Shown one piece after another: positions 18,625 to 26,915 of a stretch of 34,161 nt of DNA. The stretch lies in the NCBI GenBank assembly GCA_022511065.1, contig JAFLSG010000022.1, positions 1 through 34,161 of the forward strand, read 5' to 3'. Position 1 is the stretch's first letter. Each line of letters begins with the position of its first letter. The stretch comes from Prevotella sp. (GTDB lineage Bacteria; Bacteroidota; Bacteroidia; Bacteroidales; Bacteroidaceae). The notes under the pieces were generated by a model. That model was not told the DNA's origin. It made no database searches and was given only the letters and a program-made list of their open reading frames with translations. A program made the translations under genes and the position numbers.

Positions 18625-20014
18625 AATAGTTCTCTTGGGTCAGTGATTACTCCAGTTATGGCAGCGGCAGCAGCCACTAAAGGCGAGGCGAGGATGGTGC
18701 GGGCACCGGGTCCCTGCCGCCCTTCAAAGTTACGATTACTCGTGGAAACGGAATACTTGCCTGCGGGAATCTTGTCATCGTTCATCGCAAGACAAGCGGA
18801 GCATCCGGGCTGACGAATCTCAAAGCCCGCAGCCTCTAACACCTTGTCGAGTCCCTCCTCACGAATCTGACGAGCCACGAGCCATGAGCCGGGCACGAGC
18901 CAAGCCACCACGTGGTCAGCCTTCTGCTTGCCCTTCACCACAGAGGCAAAAGCACGGAAGTCCTCAATGCGCCCGTTGGTGCAAGCACCGAGGAACACAT
19001 AGTCTATCTGCTTGCCAAGCAGTTTCTCGCCCGGCTGGAAACCCATATAGTCAAGGCTCTTCAAGTAACTTGCCTTACCGGCCTCATCAATCGTGTCGAG
19101 CGTAGGCACGCACTCGGTGATGCCAATACCCATGCCGGGGTTCGTGCCGTAAGTGACGCGCGGCTCAATGTCTGCCGCATCAAATGTCAGTTCCTTGTCG
19201 AACACGGCATCCTCACCACTCTTGAGGGTCTTCCAGTAGGCTACGGCCTTGTCCCACTCCTCACCCTTGGGTGCGAACTGACGCCCCTTGATGTACTCAA
19301 AGGTCTTTTCGTCGGGTGCGATGAAACCACCACGCGCACCCATCTCAATCGAGAGGTTACAGAGCGTGAGGCGACCTTCCATCGTCATGTCCCTTACCAC
19401 CTCACCGGCATACTCCACGAAATAGCCCGTAGCACCAGAGGTGGTCAGCTTTGCCATCAGGTAGAGCGCCACATCCTTGGCGGTCACACCCTTTCCGAGT
19501 TTGCCGTTGATATTGATGCGCATCGACTTCGGTTTCTGCTGAAGGATGCACTGCGATGCCATCACCATCTCCACCTCACTGGTTCCGATACCGAATGCCA
19601 CAGCACCCACTGCACCATGCGTGGATGTGTGGGAGTCACCACATACGATGGTCATGCCCGGCAGCGACAGACCTTTCTCAGGGCCCACCACGTGGATGAT
19701 ACCGTTATCAGGCGACATCATACCGTAGTGCGTAAGCCCGAACTCGGCTGCGTTCTTGGCAAGTGTATCTACCTGCTTCTTCGATACAGGGTCTTCGATG
19801 GGCTTGTCCTGGTCGTGCGTCGGGGTGTTGTGGTCGGGCATGCAATAAATCTGCTCCGGACGGAAACACTTCAAGCCGCGCGCCCGCATACCGTCGAATG
19901 CCTGGGGCGACGTCACCTCATGGCAATAGAGGCGGTCGATGTAAAGCTGCGTGGGACCGTCTTCCACAATCTGAACGACGTGCTTGTCCCAAATCTTATC
20001 AAAAAGCGTGTTCA

Positions 20015-20015
<1 letters not shown>
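18621..20015 (-). CDS. leuC: 3-isopropylmalate dehydratase large subunit
   Basis: LeuC is the aconitase-family large subunit carrying the 4Fe-4S cluster. The 464-residue chain shows [12 protein letters not shown] at the start, [48 protein letters not shown] (first cluster cysteine) and [11 protein letters not shown] (the other two), and it ends with the conserved [13 protein letters not shown]. The residues needed for the cluster are therefore all visible. It overlaps leuD by 4 bases and leuA by 1 base within the operon. Confidence 0.96.
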
Positions 20016-21511
<1,496 letters not shown>

Positions 21512-21561
21512 AGTCTTTTATGTCACTTGTTCTTATTATTTTTTCTTGCTCCCAATATATT

Positions 21562-21597
21562 GAAAAAAGCCTTTCACACTCGGAAGTGAAAAAGGCT
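21562..21597 (-). terminator. Attenuator terminator of the leu operon
   Basis: On the - strand, arms at 21586-21597 and 21568-21577 form AGCCTTT/AAAGGCT plus CAC/GTG with a 2-base bulge, followed by a run of six T (bases 21563-21568 on the + strand as A). It lies between the leader peptide and leuA. The segment at 21582-21589, which overlaps one arm and its loop, is perfectly complementary to 21638-21645 in the leader. An antiterminator that excludes this hairpin is therefore possible. Confidence 0.75.
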
Positions 21598-21621
21598 CAT
21601 ATCATCGTCTGCACCTATCTT

Positions 21622-21699
21622 TTATATGCACGCCTTGTCACTTCCGCCTGCTGCCTGCAGTCGAATAATAAGGATGCCGAGTAGGTTCTGACTTTTCAT
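21622..21699 (-). CDS. leu operon leader peptide (Leu/Ile-rich)
   Basis: A 25-codon open frame on the - strand, ATG at 21699 and TAA at 21622-21624, too short for usual gene calling. It begins MKSQNLLGILIIRL and ends ACI. It holds four leucine codons (CTA, CTC, CTT, CTG) and four isoleucine codons (ATC, ATT, ATT, ATA), mostly clustered at positions 6-14. The reading frame sits between a good promoter and a terminator/antiterminator, which is the classical layout of an amino-acid biosynthetic attenuator. Ribosome stalling at the Leu/Ile codons when those charged tRNAs are scarce would favour the antiterminator and allow leuA to leuB transcription. The structural pairing is read by eye. Confidence 0.72.
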   Translation of the reverse strand: MKSQNLLGILIIRLQAAGGSDKACI

Positions 21700-21727
21700 A
21701 TTTCTCTTGTTCTTTTGAAATCGGCTG

Positions 21728-21758
21728 CAAATTTATGAATTTTCCGTGAGCAAACAAA
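21728..21758 (-). promoter_or_regulatory. Promoter of the leu operon
   Basis: On the - strand the -7 box TAAATTTG (21728-21735) and a -33 TTTG (21755-21758) are 19 bases apart, which fits the Bacteroidetes consensus. The leader peptide ATG is about 28 bases beyond the -7 box. Confidence 0.65.
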
Positions 21759-21830
21759 ACAAATTGTTGCTTTTTTATAGAAATTCGTTTTAATTTCTAA
21801 CATAATTAACAATCATAGGATTATTTTTTG

Positions 21831-21838
21831 TACTTTTG
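21831..21838 (+). promoter_or_regulatory. -7 box for DUF4491-rlmH
   Basis: TACTTTTG matches TAnnTTTG, 26 bases before the DUF4491 start. A clear -33 box is not visible. It is divergent from the leu promoter, with about 70 bases between the two -33/-7 regions. Confidence 0.45.
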
Positions 21839-21864
21839 CGCCCGAAAAAACGACAAAAGGGATT

Positions 21865-22167
21865 ATGTACTTCACAGGAATTATCATTGCCTTCCTCACG
21901 TTCCTCACTATCGGGATATGGCACCCGATAGTCATCAAGACCGAATACTACTGGGGCACGCGCCCGTGGATTGTCTATCTGTTAGTGGGCATCGCCAGCA
22001 TCGGCGCAGCGCTTTTCATCTCTAATATATATGTGTCGTCGGTGCTCGGCATCTTCGGCGCATCGGCACTCTGGGGCATCGGCGAGCTTTTCTCGCAGAA
22101 AAAGCGCGTGGAAAAGGGATGGTTTCCGATGAACCCGAAGCGCAAGGACGAATATCAGAAGGTATGA
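21865..22167 (+). CDS. DUF4491 small membrane protein
   Basis: A 100-residue protein with three hydrophobic segments: TGIIIAFLTFLTIGIW near the N-terminus, PWIVYLLVGIASIGAALFIS and VSSVLGIFGASALWGIGELF. It ends in a basic cytoplasmic tail with KKRVEKGWFPMNPKRKDEY. The combination of I-G-x-W-H-P, the G-x-R-P-W motif and the conserved tail matches DUF4491, a Bacteroidetes inner-membrane family of unknown function. Its stop codon overlaps the rlmH start (ATGA), so the two are translationally coupled. Confidence 0.8.
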   Translation: MYFTGIIIAFLTFLTIGIWHPIVIKTEYYWGTRPWIVYLLVGIASIGAALFISNIYVSSVLGIFGASALWGIGELFSQKKRVEKGWFPMNPKRKDEYQKV

Positions 22168-22634
22168 AGACGCTGCTGATACTCGTGGGCAAGACCACCG
22201 ACAAGCACTTTCAGGCTGCCATCACTGACTACGCCGAGCGCATCAGTCACTACATGCCGTTTGAAATCGTGACCATCCCCGAACTGAAGAACACGAAGAA
22301 TCTCACGGAAGAACAGCAGAAGAAGGCGGAGGGTGAACTGATTCTGAGGCTGCTGCAACCCGCCGACACCATCGTGCTGCTCGATGAACACGGCAAGGAG
22401 ATGCGCAGCATGGAGTTCGCCCGCTGGTTGGAGCAGAAAAGAAACACCGCCCGCCGACTTGTGTTCGTCGTGGGCGGTCCTTATGGTTTCTCCGCTGATG
22501 TGTATGCCCGCGCCAACGAGCAGCTATCACTCTCAAAGATGACTTTCTCCCATCAGATGGTGCGCCTCTTCTTTGCAGAGCAGATTTATCGCGCCTGCAC
22601 CATCATCAAGGGCGAGCCTTATCACCACGAATGA
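22164..22634 (+). CDS. rlmH: 23S rRNA pseudouridine-1915 N3-methyltransferase RlmH
   Basis: RlmH methylates N3 of pseudouridine 1915 in helix 69 of 23S rRNA. The 156-residue protein has the full family length and the SPOUT knot features: KTLLILVGKTTDKH at the start, IVLLDEHGKEMRS in the middle, then FVVGGPYGFSADV (SAM-binding loop) and a C-terminal segment LSLSKMTFSHQMVRLFFAEQ ending GEPYHHE. ATG at 22164 is chosen over an upstream in-frame start because it overlaps the DUF4491 stop and gives the conserved N-terminus. It converges with the metallopeptidase gene with only 3 bases between stops. Confidence 0.95.
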   Translation: MKTLLILVGKTTDKHFQAAITDYAERISHYMPFEIVTIPELKNTKNLTEEQQKKAEGELILRLLQPADTIVLLDEHGKEMRSMEFARWLEQKRNTARRLVFVVGGPYGFSADVYARANEQLSLSKMTFSHQMVRLFFAEQIYRACTIIKGEPYHHE

Positions 22635-22637
22635 CAA

Positions 22638-23510
22638 TCAGAGGTCGTTGTAGTTGCGCACATCGAAGGTAGATACCGACATGTCGCCTGTCTCATAGCC
22701 GCGCTTCAGCCAACGCTTGCGCTGTTCGCTCGTGCCGTGGGTGAACGACTCCGGCGTGGCTCGTCCCTGTGCTTTCTTCTGCAGCCAGTCGTCGCCGATG
22801 GCTTTCGCTAACTCAAGTCCTTTCTCCAAGTCGCCATACTCCATCGAGTGGTTCATCGCATCCTCGTAGTGCGCCCATACGCCGGCATAGTAGTCTGCCA
22901 ACAGTTCGAGGCGCACGCTAATCTGGTTGGCGCTCACCTTGTCCGTCTGGCTCATCGCCTGATGCGCCTTGCCAAGCGTGCCCGTCAGATACTCCACGTG
23001 GTGACCAATCTCATGGGCAATCACGTATGCGTAGGCAAAGGTGTTGCCCTCCACGCCAAGTTGCTTTTTCATCTGCGTGAAGAACGACAGGTCGATATAT
23101 AGTTTCTGGTCGCCCGAGCAATAGAATGGGCCTACCGCTGCCGTGGCCGAGCCGCAAGCGGAATTAACGCTGTTGGTGAACAGCACAAGCGTCGGCGAGG
23201 TGTATGTGCCGCCTAATTTCTCAAATACGGGAGTCCACACATCCTCCGTAGATGCCAGAATCTGACTTGACATCTTCGCCAATTCCTGTTCCTCCTCGGT
23301 GAAACTTGCCGCATCCACGGTCTCCGTGCGTGCTGCCATCTGCTCCTGTGCCGCCTGAAGGCCTGCCGAGAGCGGGTCGCCGCCACTCATCCATGCGAAC
23401 AAAGCCGCCACTATCACCGCACCGATGCCGCCGATGCCTGCCTTTGCGCCACCACTCATACCACGGCGGTCTTCCACGTTGGAACTCGTTCTTCTTCCGT
23501 CTAATCTCAT
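22638..23510 (-). CDS. Neutral zinc metallopeptidase (YpfJ/KPN_02809 family)
   Basis: A 290-residue membrane-anchored protein. The N-terminus has a short basic region, RRGMSGGAKAGIGGIGAVIV and one transmembrane helix (residues about 25-42), then a periplasmic or extracytoplasmic peptidase domain. The zinc motif HEIGHHVEYL is visible, with ELLADYYAGVWAH as the downstream acidic ligand region. The conserved ACGSATAAVGPFYCSGDQKLYIDL and FTHGTSEQRKRWLKRGYETG are typical of this family. Substrates are unknown. ATG at 23510 is preferred to an upstream start because it begins the conserved MRLDGRR. It lies 26 bases after the - strand DUF5715 gene and may share its transcript. Confidence 0.9.
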   Translation of the reverse strand: MRLDGRRTSSNVEDRRGMSGGAKAGIGGIGAVIVAALFAWMSGGDPLSAGLQAAQEQMAARTETVDAASFTEEEQELAKMSSQILASTEDVWTPVFEKLGGTYTSPTLVLFTNSVNSACGSATAAVGPFYCSGDQKLYIDLSFFTQMKKQLGVEGNTFAYAYVIAHEIGHHVEYLTGTLGKAHQAMSQTDKVSANQISVRLELLADYYAGVWAHYEDAMNHSMEYGDLEKGLELAKAIGDDWLQKKAQGRATPESFTHGTSEQRKRWLKRGYETGDMSVSTFDVRNYNDL

Positions 23511-23536
23511 AAGTCTGATATTTTTTTTGTTAATAA

Positions 23537-24289
23537 TTATCTCACCGTGATATGAAAGCACCCCTGCTTCACCTCATATTTCACATAACAGCGGTTCAGC
23601 AGACGCATGTCGTTAAGCACCTCCGCGAGCACCCACTTCAGCGTGTCGCTACGCACCGCCCTACCCGCTGAGCCGTCGGCATTCGCCACCGCCCGATAAC
23701 GGTTGTAGCTCACATCGAAGGTGGTGCCATACAGGTGACAACTGTTCTCCGTGGCGTTCACGTTATGGCGGCGCAGCCTCGTCACATCCGCCTCCGTGCG
23801 CAGCGCACTCGTCACGACCAACTGCTGCAGGGGTATCCCTTTTGCATGGAGACTGTCGTAGAACGCCTCGCCCATGTCCTGTAAGAGCAGGGCAGCATGG
23901 GGCACCAAGTAGGGAATGCTCGCACCGAGTGGAGCCACGTGGTAATAAGGATTCTCGCCGATGTAGGTAAGAGAATGCTTATGCCGCTCCGCGTCCGCCC
24001 TGTCTTTCACCGGCTCCACACCCCAATGGAGGGCAGCCGAGAGATGCACCGCATTGGTGTCGGGAAACGCCCTGTGGAAATTGGTCACGGAGCGCAACCG
24101 ATGCCGTTTAAGCATCCGCGTCCCATTGTGCCCCACATTGGAATCTGTATTAGTGCCGATTTCCGCATCGCCTTCGGATGCCCATGCCTTCCGTGGCTCC
24201 GCCACCGAGGGGAACGCGGCACGCACGACAGCCAACAGCATGACCGTCGCAAGAAAGCTCAGCAGAAATCTCCTTTTCGTCAGTTTCAT
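23537..24289 (-). CDS. DUF5715 protein, LAS-type peptidase-like
   Basis: A 250-residue exported protein with an N-terminal basic/hydrophobic signal segment (KLTKRRFLLSFLATVMLLAVV). The C-terminal half has SALRTEADVTRLRRHNVNAT, SCHLYGTTFDVSY and, near the end, CFHITVR. The S-x-H-x(2)-G-x(3)-D pattern followed by a late His resembles the zinc ligands of the M15/LAS peptidase fold (VanY, MepA-like). The family is annotated as DUF5715 and occurs in Prevotella. Cell-wall hydrolysis is therefore possible but not established. A -7 box at 24312-24319 precedes it. Confidence 0.7.
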   Translation of the reverse strand: MKLTKRRFLLSFLATVMLLAVVRAAFPSVAEPRKAWASEGDAEIGTNTDSNVGHNGTRMLKRHRLRSVTNFHRAFPDTNAVHLSAALHWGVEPVKDRADAERHKHSLTYIGENPYYHVAPLGASIPYLVPHAALLLQDMGEAFYDSLHAKGIPLQQLVVTSALRTEADVTRLRRHNVNATENSCHLYGTTFDVSYNRYRAVANADGSAGRAVRSDTLKWVLAEVLNDMRLLNRCYVKYEVKQGCFHITVR

Positions 24290-24311
24290 CCGATATTTTC
24301 CATTCCCGCTG

Positions 24312-24319
24312 CAAAGATA
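24312..24319 (-). promoter_or_regulatory. -7 box for DUF5715-metallopeptidase
   Basis: On the - strand the bases read TATCTTTG, matching TAnnTTTG, 22 bases before the DUF5715 start codon. No good -33 box is visible. Confidence 0.45.
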
Positions 24320-24381
24320 CGGATTTTCTGTGTAAAACTTTATTTTTAATTGTGCAATTTCGACATTTATGTGCCATTTCT

Positions 24382-24460
24382 CAGGTGCTTAAAGGAATAC
24401 TTGCCAAAGAAGAATATGAAACGGTTACAAATTGTAACCAGTTGAAAATGGAGGTAACAG
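24382..24460 (+). pseudogene. Bro-N gene fragment
   Basis: Translated in frame, this stretch gives QVLKGILAKEEYETVTNCNQ followed by LKM, which parallels KVLKNRLKKEGNETVTNCNR followed by FKL in the intact Bro-N gene at 25300. At the DNA level the last 24 bases (through ATTGTAACC) agree at 23 positions. No Bro-N domain start or downstream part is visible. It looks like a truncated copy of a related gene left by recombination. Confidence 0.5.
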
Positions 24461-24625
24461 ATGACGACCTGAAAATGTTAAATTCAATCAAATTCGCTGA
24501 CAAACCATGCTATAAAACTCGCGTATTTTCCACCAAACTAACTTACGGGCAGAAATACGCAAGTTTTGCGCAATTACAATCCGCTCATTATCAATTACTT
24601 GTAAAATCATTACAGATTTTACCCC

Positions 24626-24655
24626 CGAAAAACCCCATAAAATGGCGGTTTTTCG
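24626..24655. repeat. 13-bp palindromic hairpin
   Basis: CGAAAAACC at 24626-24634 pairs with GGTTTTTCG at 24647-24655, and inside it CCAT at 24635-24638 pairs with ATGG at 24642-24645, leaving a single bulged C and a three-base loop AAA. It could form on either strand. Its function is unknown; it may be a terminator remnant. Confidence 0.5.
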
Positions 24656-24745
24656 ATGATTTCCCGGCGTAATTTTCTGCGTTTTTACACCAAATAGAGT
24701 TGAATTTTAGGCTTAATTTCATCAATTTTTGTGTTTGTTTTCATA

Positions 24746-24802
24746 AAATTCCGTGTTACTTTTTATCAAATTCCGTGTTACTTTTTAGAAAAATGTAACA
24801 CG
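24746..24802. repeat. 20-base direct repeat with linked hairpin
   Basis: AAATTCCGTGTTACTTTTTA occurs exactly at 24746-24765 and again at 24768-24787. The second copy also pairs with GTAACACG at 24795-24802, giving an 8-bp stem (24774-24781 with 24795-24802), then one mismatch and a further 4-bp T/A stem. The layout, a direct repeat with one inverted partner, is reminiscent of protein-binding iterons or a small element end. No nearby gene suggests which. Confidence 0.55.
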
Positions 24803-25054
24803 AAAGTTAGAAAAATCCAACTCAAACTCCGATTTTGCTGGGCTTATTATCAGATTCTGTCGAGCACAGTTTCAAAACCCGCCGAACCGCATCTATTTCA
24901 TCATTCAGCCAAGTGTTAAATTTTGGATAGTTTTATTGACACGAAAAACGTGCCAGAAAACTTTTTTGAAAGAAAGGAAACCATAATCCTAAAATTTCCG
25001 TAAATGTGCCGCATCTTTTTCCAAAAACATGGCAGATATATCGGTCTTTTTGCG

Positions 25055-25062
25055 TATCTTTG
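25055..25062 (+). promoter_or_regulatory. -7 box upstream of the antitoxin remnant
   Basis: TATCTTTG matches TAnnTTTG, 39 bases before the ATG at 25102. A -33 box is not clear. Confidence 0.4.
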
Positions 25063-25101
25063 CCCACGAATGCTAACTCATGCCATACTGATAGACAATC
25101 T

Positions 25102-25299
25102 ATGCAGACAAACAGCCATCAGATAAGGGATTATAGTGCCGAACTCGACAGGAAATATGGAGCTATTTGCACAAAGGAGCGCGAATTGTTCTATGGGAAA
25201 GCCTGGAATTTCTATACTGAGCAGTTGTTATGTGAGCAAGGAAAGGAGCAAAAGTAATACAAGAAGAACTAATCATTAATCGAAAATCTATACTGAAAA
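25102..25299 (+). pseudogene. Frameshifted XRE-family antitoxin/regulator remnant
   Basis: From ATG 25102 the frame gives MQTNSHQIRDYSAELDRKYG and then KERELFYGKAWNFYTEQLL, stopping at 25257 after only 51 residues. From memory, this resembles the N-terminal extension of Bacteroidetes XRE antitoxins (pattern ...LDRKYG...GTPERAKF...FYTGQMLLDARKEAKVTQEEL). The expected next part, KVTQEEL, appears in another frame just beyond: AAA GGA GCA AAA GTA ATA CAA GAA GAA CTA (from 25242) reads KGAKVIQEEL. The rest of the helix-turn-helix is missing before the Bro-N start at 25300. It is therefore a decayed antitoxin with a frameshift. No partner toxin was seen. Confidence 0.55.
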
Positions 25300-26142
25300 A
25301 TGACAAAGAAACAAGCATTGCAGCTATTCGAACAGCGTAAAGTCCGCACTGTGTGGGACGATGAGAATGAGAAATGGTATTTCTCGGTAGTGGATGTTGT
25401 TGGTGTTCTGACTGAAAGTCCTGACCCAAACAATTATTGGAAAGTGTTGAAAAATCGATTGAAAAAAGAGGGAAATGAAACCGTTACAAATTGTAACCGT
25501 TTCAAACTTCAAGCTGCCGACGGCAAGATGCGCATGACAGATGTCGCTGATACCGAGCAGCTTTTCCGCATCATTCAGTCCATCCCCTCTCCCAAAGCAG
25601 AGCCATTCAAGCAATGGATGGCACAAGTGGCAAGCCAACGCATTGACCAGATGCAAGACCCCGAACTGAGCATCGACCAAGCCATTATTGACTATAAGCG
25701 GTTAGGATATAGCGACGCATGGATAAACCAACGCATCAAAAGCATTGAGGTGCGAAAGGAACTGACCGACGAATGGCAGCGCACAGGGGTGCAAGAGGGT
25801 TTAGAATATGCTTCGCTCACCGATATTATCACCCGTGAATGGAGTGGTTTCACCACGAAACAGTACAAACATTTTAAGGGGTTAAAGAAAGAGAATCTGC
25901 GCGACAATATGACCAATCTTGAAATAGCCCTCAACATTTTGGCAGAAGCCTCTGCCACCGAGTTGTCAAAACAGCGTAACCCTCATGGATTTAGTCAGCA
26001 GACAAAGGTGGCAAAAGACGGCGGTAGCGTGGCTAAGGCAGCCCGTAATCAATTAGAGAGCCAATTGGGGCGAAGCATTATTTCGTCAGAAAAAGCCAGT
26101 GACTATCTGCTGCCAGAGGAATCAGATGAAAAGAATAATTAA
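25300..26142 (+). CDS. Bro-N domain protein (phage antirepressor-like)
   Basis: A 280-residue protein with an N-terminal Bro-N (BRO family) domain: LFEQRKVRTVWDDENEKWYF, SVVDVVGVLTESPDPNNYWK, VLKNRLKKEGNETVTNCNRF, MTDVADTEQLFRIIQSIPSP and AEPFKQWMAQVASQRIDQM. Such domains bind DNA and occur in phage antirepressors and mobile elements. The remainder (ELTDEWQRTGVQEGLEYASL, FTTKQYKHFKGLKKENLRDN, MTNLEIALNILAEASATELS) is a conserved C-terminal domain of the chromosomal Bacteroidetes version. The substrate or target is unknown. It may be a regulator of the neighbouring defence genes, but it is separated from them by about 110 bases and probably has a separate transcript. Confidence 0.85.
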   Translation: MTKKQALQLFEQRKVRTVWDDENEKWYFSVVDVVGVLTESPDPNNYWKVLKNRLKKEGNETVTNCNRFKLQAADGKMRMTDVADTEQLFRIIQSIPSPKAEPFKQWMAQVASQRIDQMQDPELSIDQAIIDYKRLGYSDAWINQRIKSIEVRKELTDEWQRTGVQEGLEYASLTDIITREWSGFTTKQYKHFKGLKKENLRDNMTNLEIALNILAEASATELSKQRNPHGFSQQTKVAKDGGSVAKAARNQLESQLGRSIISSEKASDYLLPEESDEKNN

Positions 26143-26200
26143 AATAAACTGCAAAAAAGAAAAAAGTCTTATTATTGAAAGATTTTAGAAAGATTTTTTG

Positions 26201-26208
26201 TACCTTTA
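26201..26208 (+). promoter_or_regulatory. Candidate -7 box for the GIY-YIG/RM/TIR operon
   Basis: TACCTTTA is one base from TAnnTTTG, 46 bases before the GIY-YIG start. It is the best promoter candidate in the 112-base gap after the Bro-N gene. A TTG lies 23 bases upstream, longer than the usual spacing, so support is weak. Confidence 0.3.
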
Positions 26209-26254
26209 CGGCCAATTAAGCATTTTTTGATACGATATCCATTTTTGTTGCCCA

Positions 26255-26902
26255 ATGAAAGATTCAGAGCAAGGCTATGTATATATATTAACCAATCCAA
26301 GTTTCAAGGAGGATTGGGTTAAAATTGGCAAAAGCACACGCCCAGTAGATGTTAGGTCTAAGGAACTTGACAATACTGCCGTTCCACTGCCTTTTGAGAT
26401 ATTTGCAACGATGAAGACGTGCAAATACAACGAGGTTGAGAAACTGGTACATAAAACCATTGACCGCCTGACGGATTTGCGCATTCGCCAGAACCGTGAG
26501 TTTTTCAATGTTGCACCGCAAATAGCCCTTGACATCTTTCGTGATATTGCTATGACAATAGACGATGCGGAAGTGACACTTTATGAGGACAACAAGCCGA
26601 TTGTGGAAGCAGAAAAAAGAGAACCACAAAAACGTGAAGTAAAACGTCCGCGTTTCAAGTTCTCAATGTGTGGCATCAAGATTGGTGAGGCTGTTGTTTT
26701 TGACCCAACAGGACTTATCGTAAAGGTGGCTTCTGACGACAGCATCGAATATGAAGGACGTATTTACAAGTTGTCTCCCTTCGTAGGTACTTTCATGCCA
26801 GAGGAGCACCGTAATGCTTCCGGGGCTTATCAGGGAGCAAAATATTTCTCGTATAATGGGAAAGTGCTGGACGAGATTAGGAAAGAAAAAGAAAGATTGT
26901 AA
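26255..26902 (+). CDS. GIY-YIG nuclease-family protein (T5orf172/MUG113 type)
   Basis: A 215-residue protein. Residues about 7-100 form a T5orf172-type GIY-YIG domain: GYVYILTNPSFKEDWVKIGK gives the Y-V-Y-I and K-I-G motifs (the family's GIY and YIG equivalents), with STRPVDVRSKELDNTAVPLP as the conserved R and E region and EVEKLVHKTIDRLTD plus REFFNV further on. The C-terminal part (FKFSMCGIKIGEAVVFDPTG and GAKYFSYNGKVLDEIRKEKE) resembles the DUF4357 module. It presumably cleaves DNA, but the target is unknown. It precedes the restriction-modification enzyme gene by 13 bases and so probably belongs to the same operon. Confidence 0.8.
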   Translation: MKDSEQGYVYILTNPSFKEDWVKIGKSTRPVDVRSKELDNTAVPLPFEIFATMKTCKYNEVEKLVHKTIDRLTDLRIRQNREFFNVAPQIALDIFRDIAMTIDDAEVTLYEDNKPIVEAEKREPQKREVKRPRFKFSMCGIKIGEAVVFDPTGLIVKVASDDSIEYEGRIYKLSPFVGTFMPEEHRNASGAYQGAKYFSYNGKVLDEIRKEKERL

Positions 26903-26915
26903 TTAAAAAAAAAAT

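Larger units (their letters stand above)
24290..25101. other. AT-rich gene-free stretch at the start of the accessory region
   Basis: About 800 bases without an intact gene. From left to right it holds the DUF5715 promoter; a scrap with Bro-N similarity (24382-24460); a 13-bp hairpin with one bulge (24626-24655); a 20-base direct repeat with a linked hairpin (24746-24802); and a -7 box at 25055-25062 facing the antitoxin remnant. Open frames here (24352-24672, 24731-24919) have no recognisable protein features apart from the Bro-N scrap and are probably not genes. No integrase or attachment site was recognised. Confidence 0.6.

Noticed and set aside
24352..24672. 106-codon frame in the gene-free stretch
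   Set aside because: Only the Bro-N-like scrap in its first third is recognisable, and the frame runs through a 13-bp hairpin; it looks like a remnant rather than a gene.
24746..24802. Possible CRISPR array
   Set aside because: Only two repeat copies with a 2-base gap, no spacers of regular length, and no cas genes in the window.
24731..24919. 62-codon frame over the 20-base direct repeat
   Set aside because: Composition is that of random AT-rich DNA, with the direct repeat producing a repeated peptide; no start signal or family is visible.
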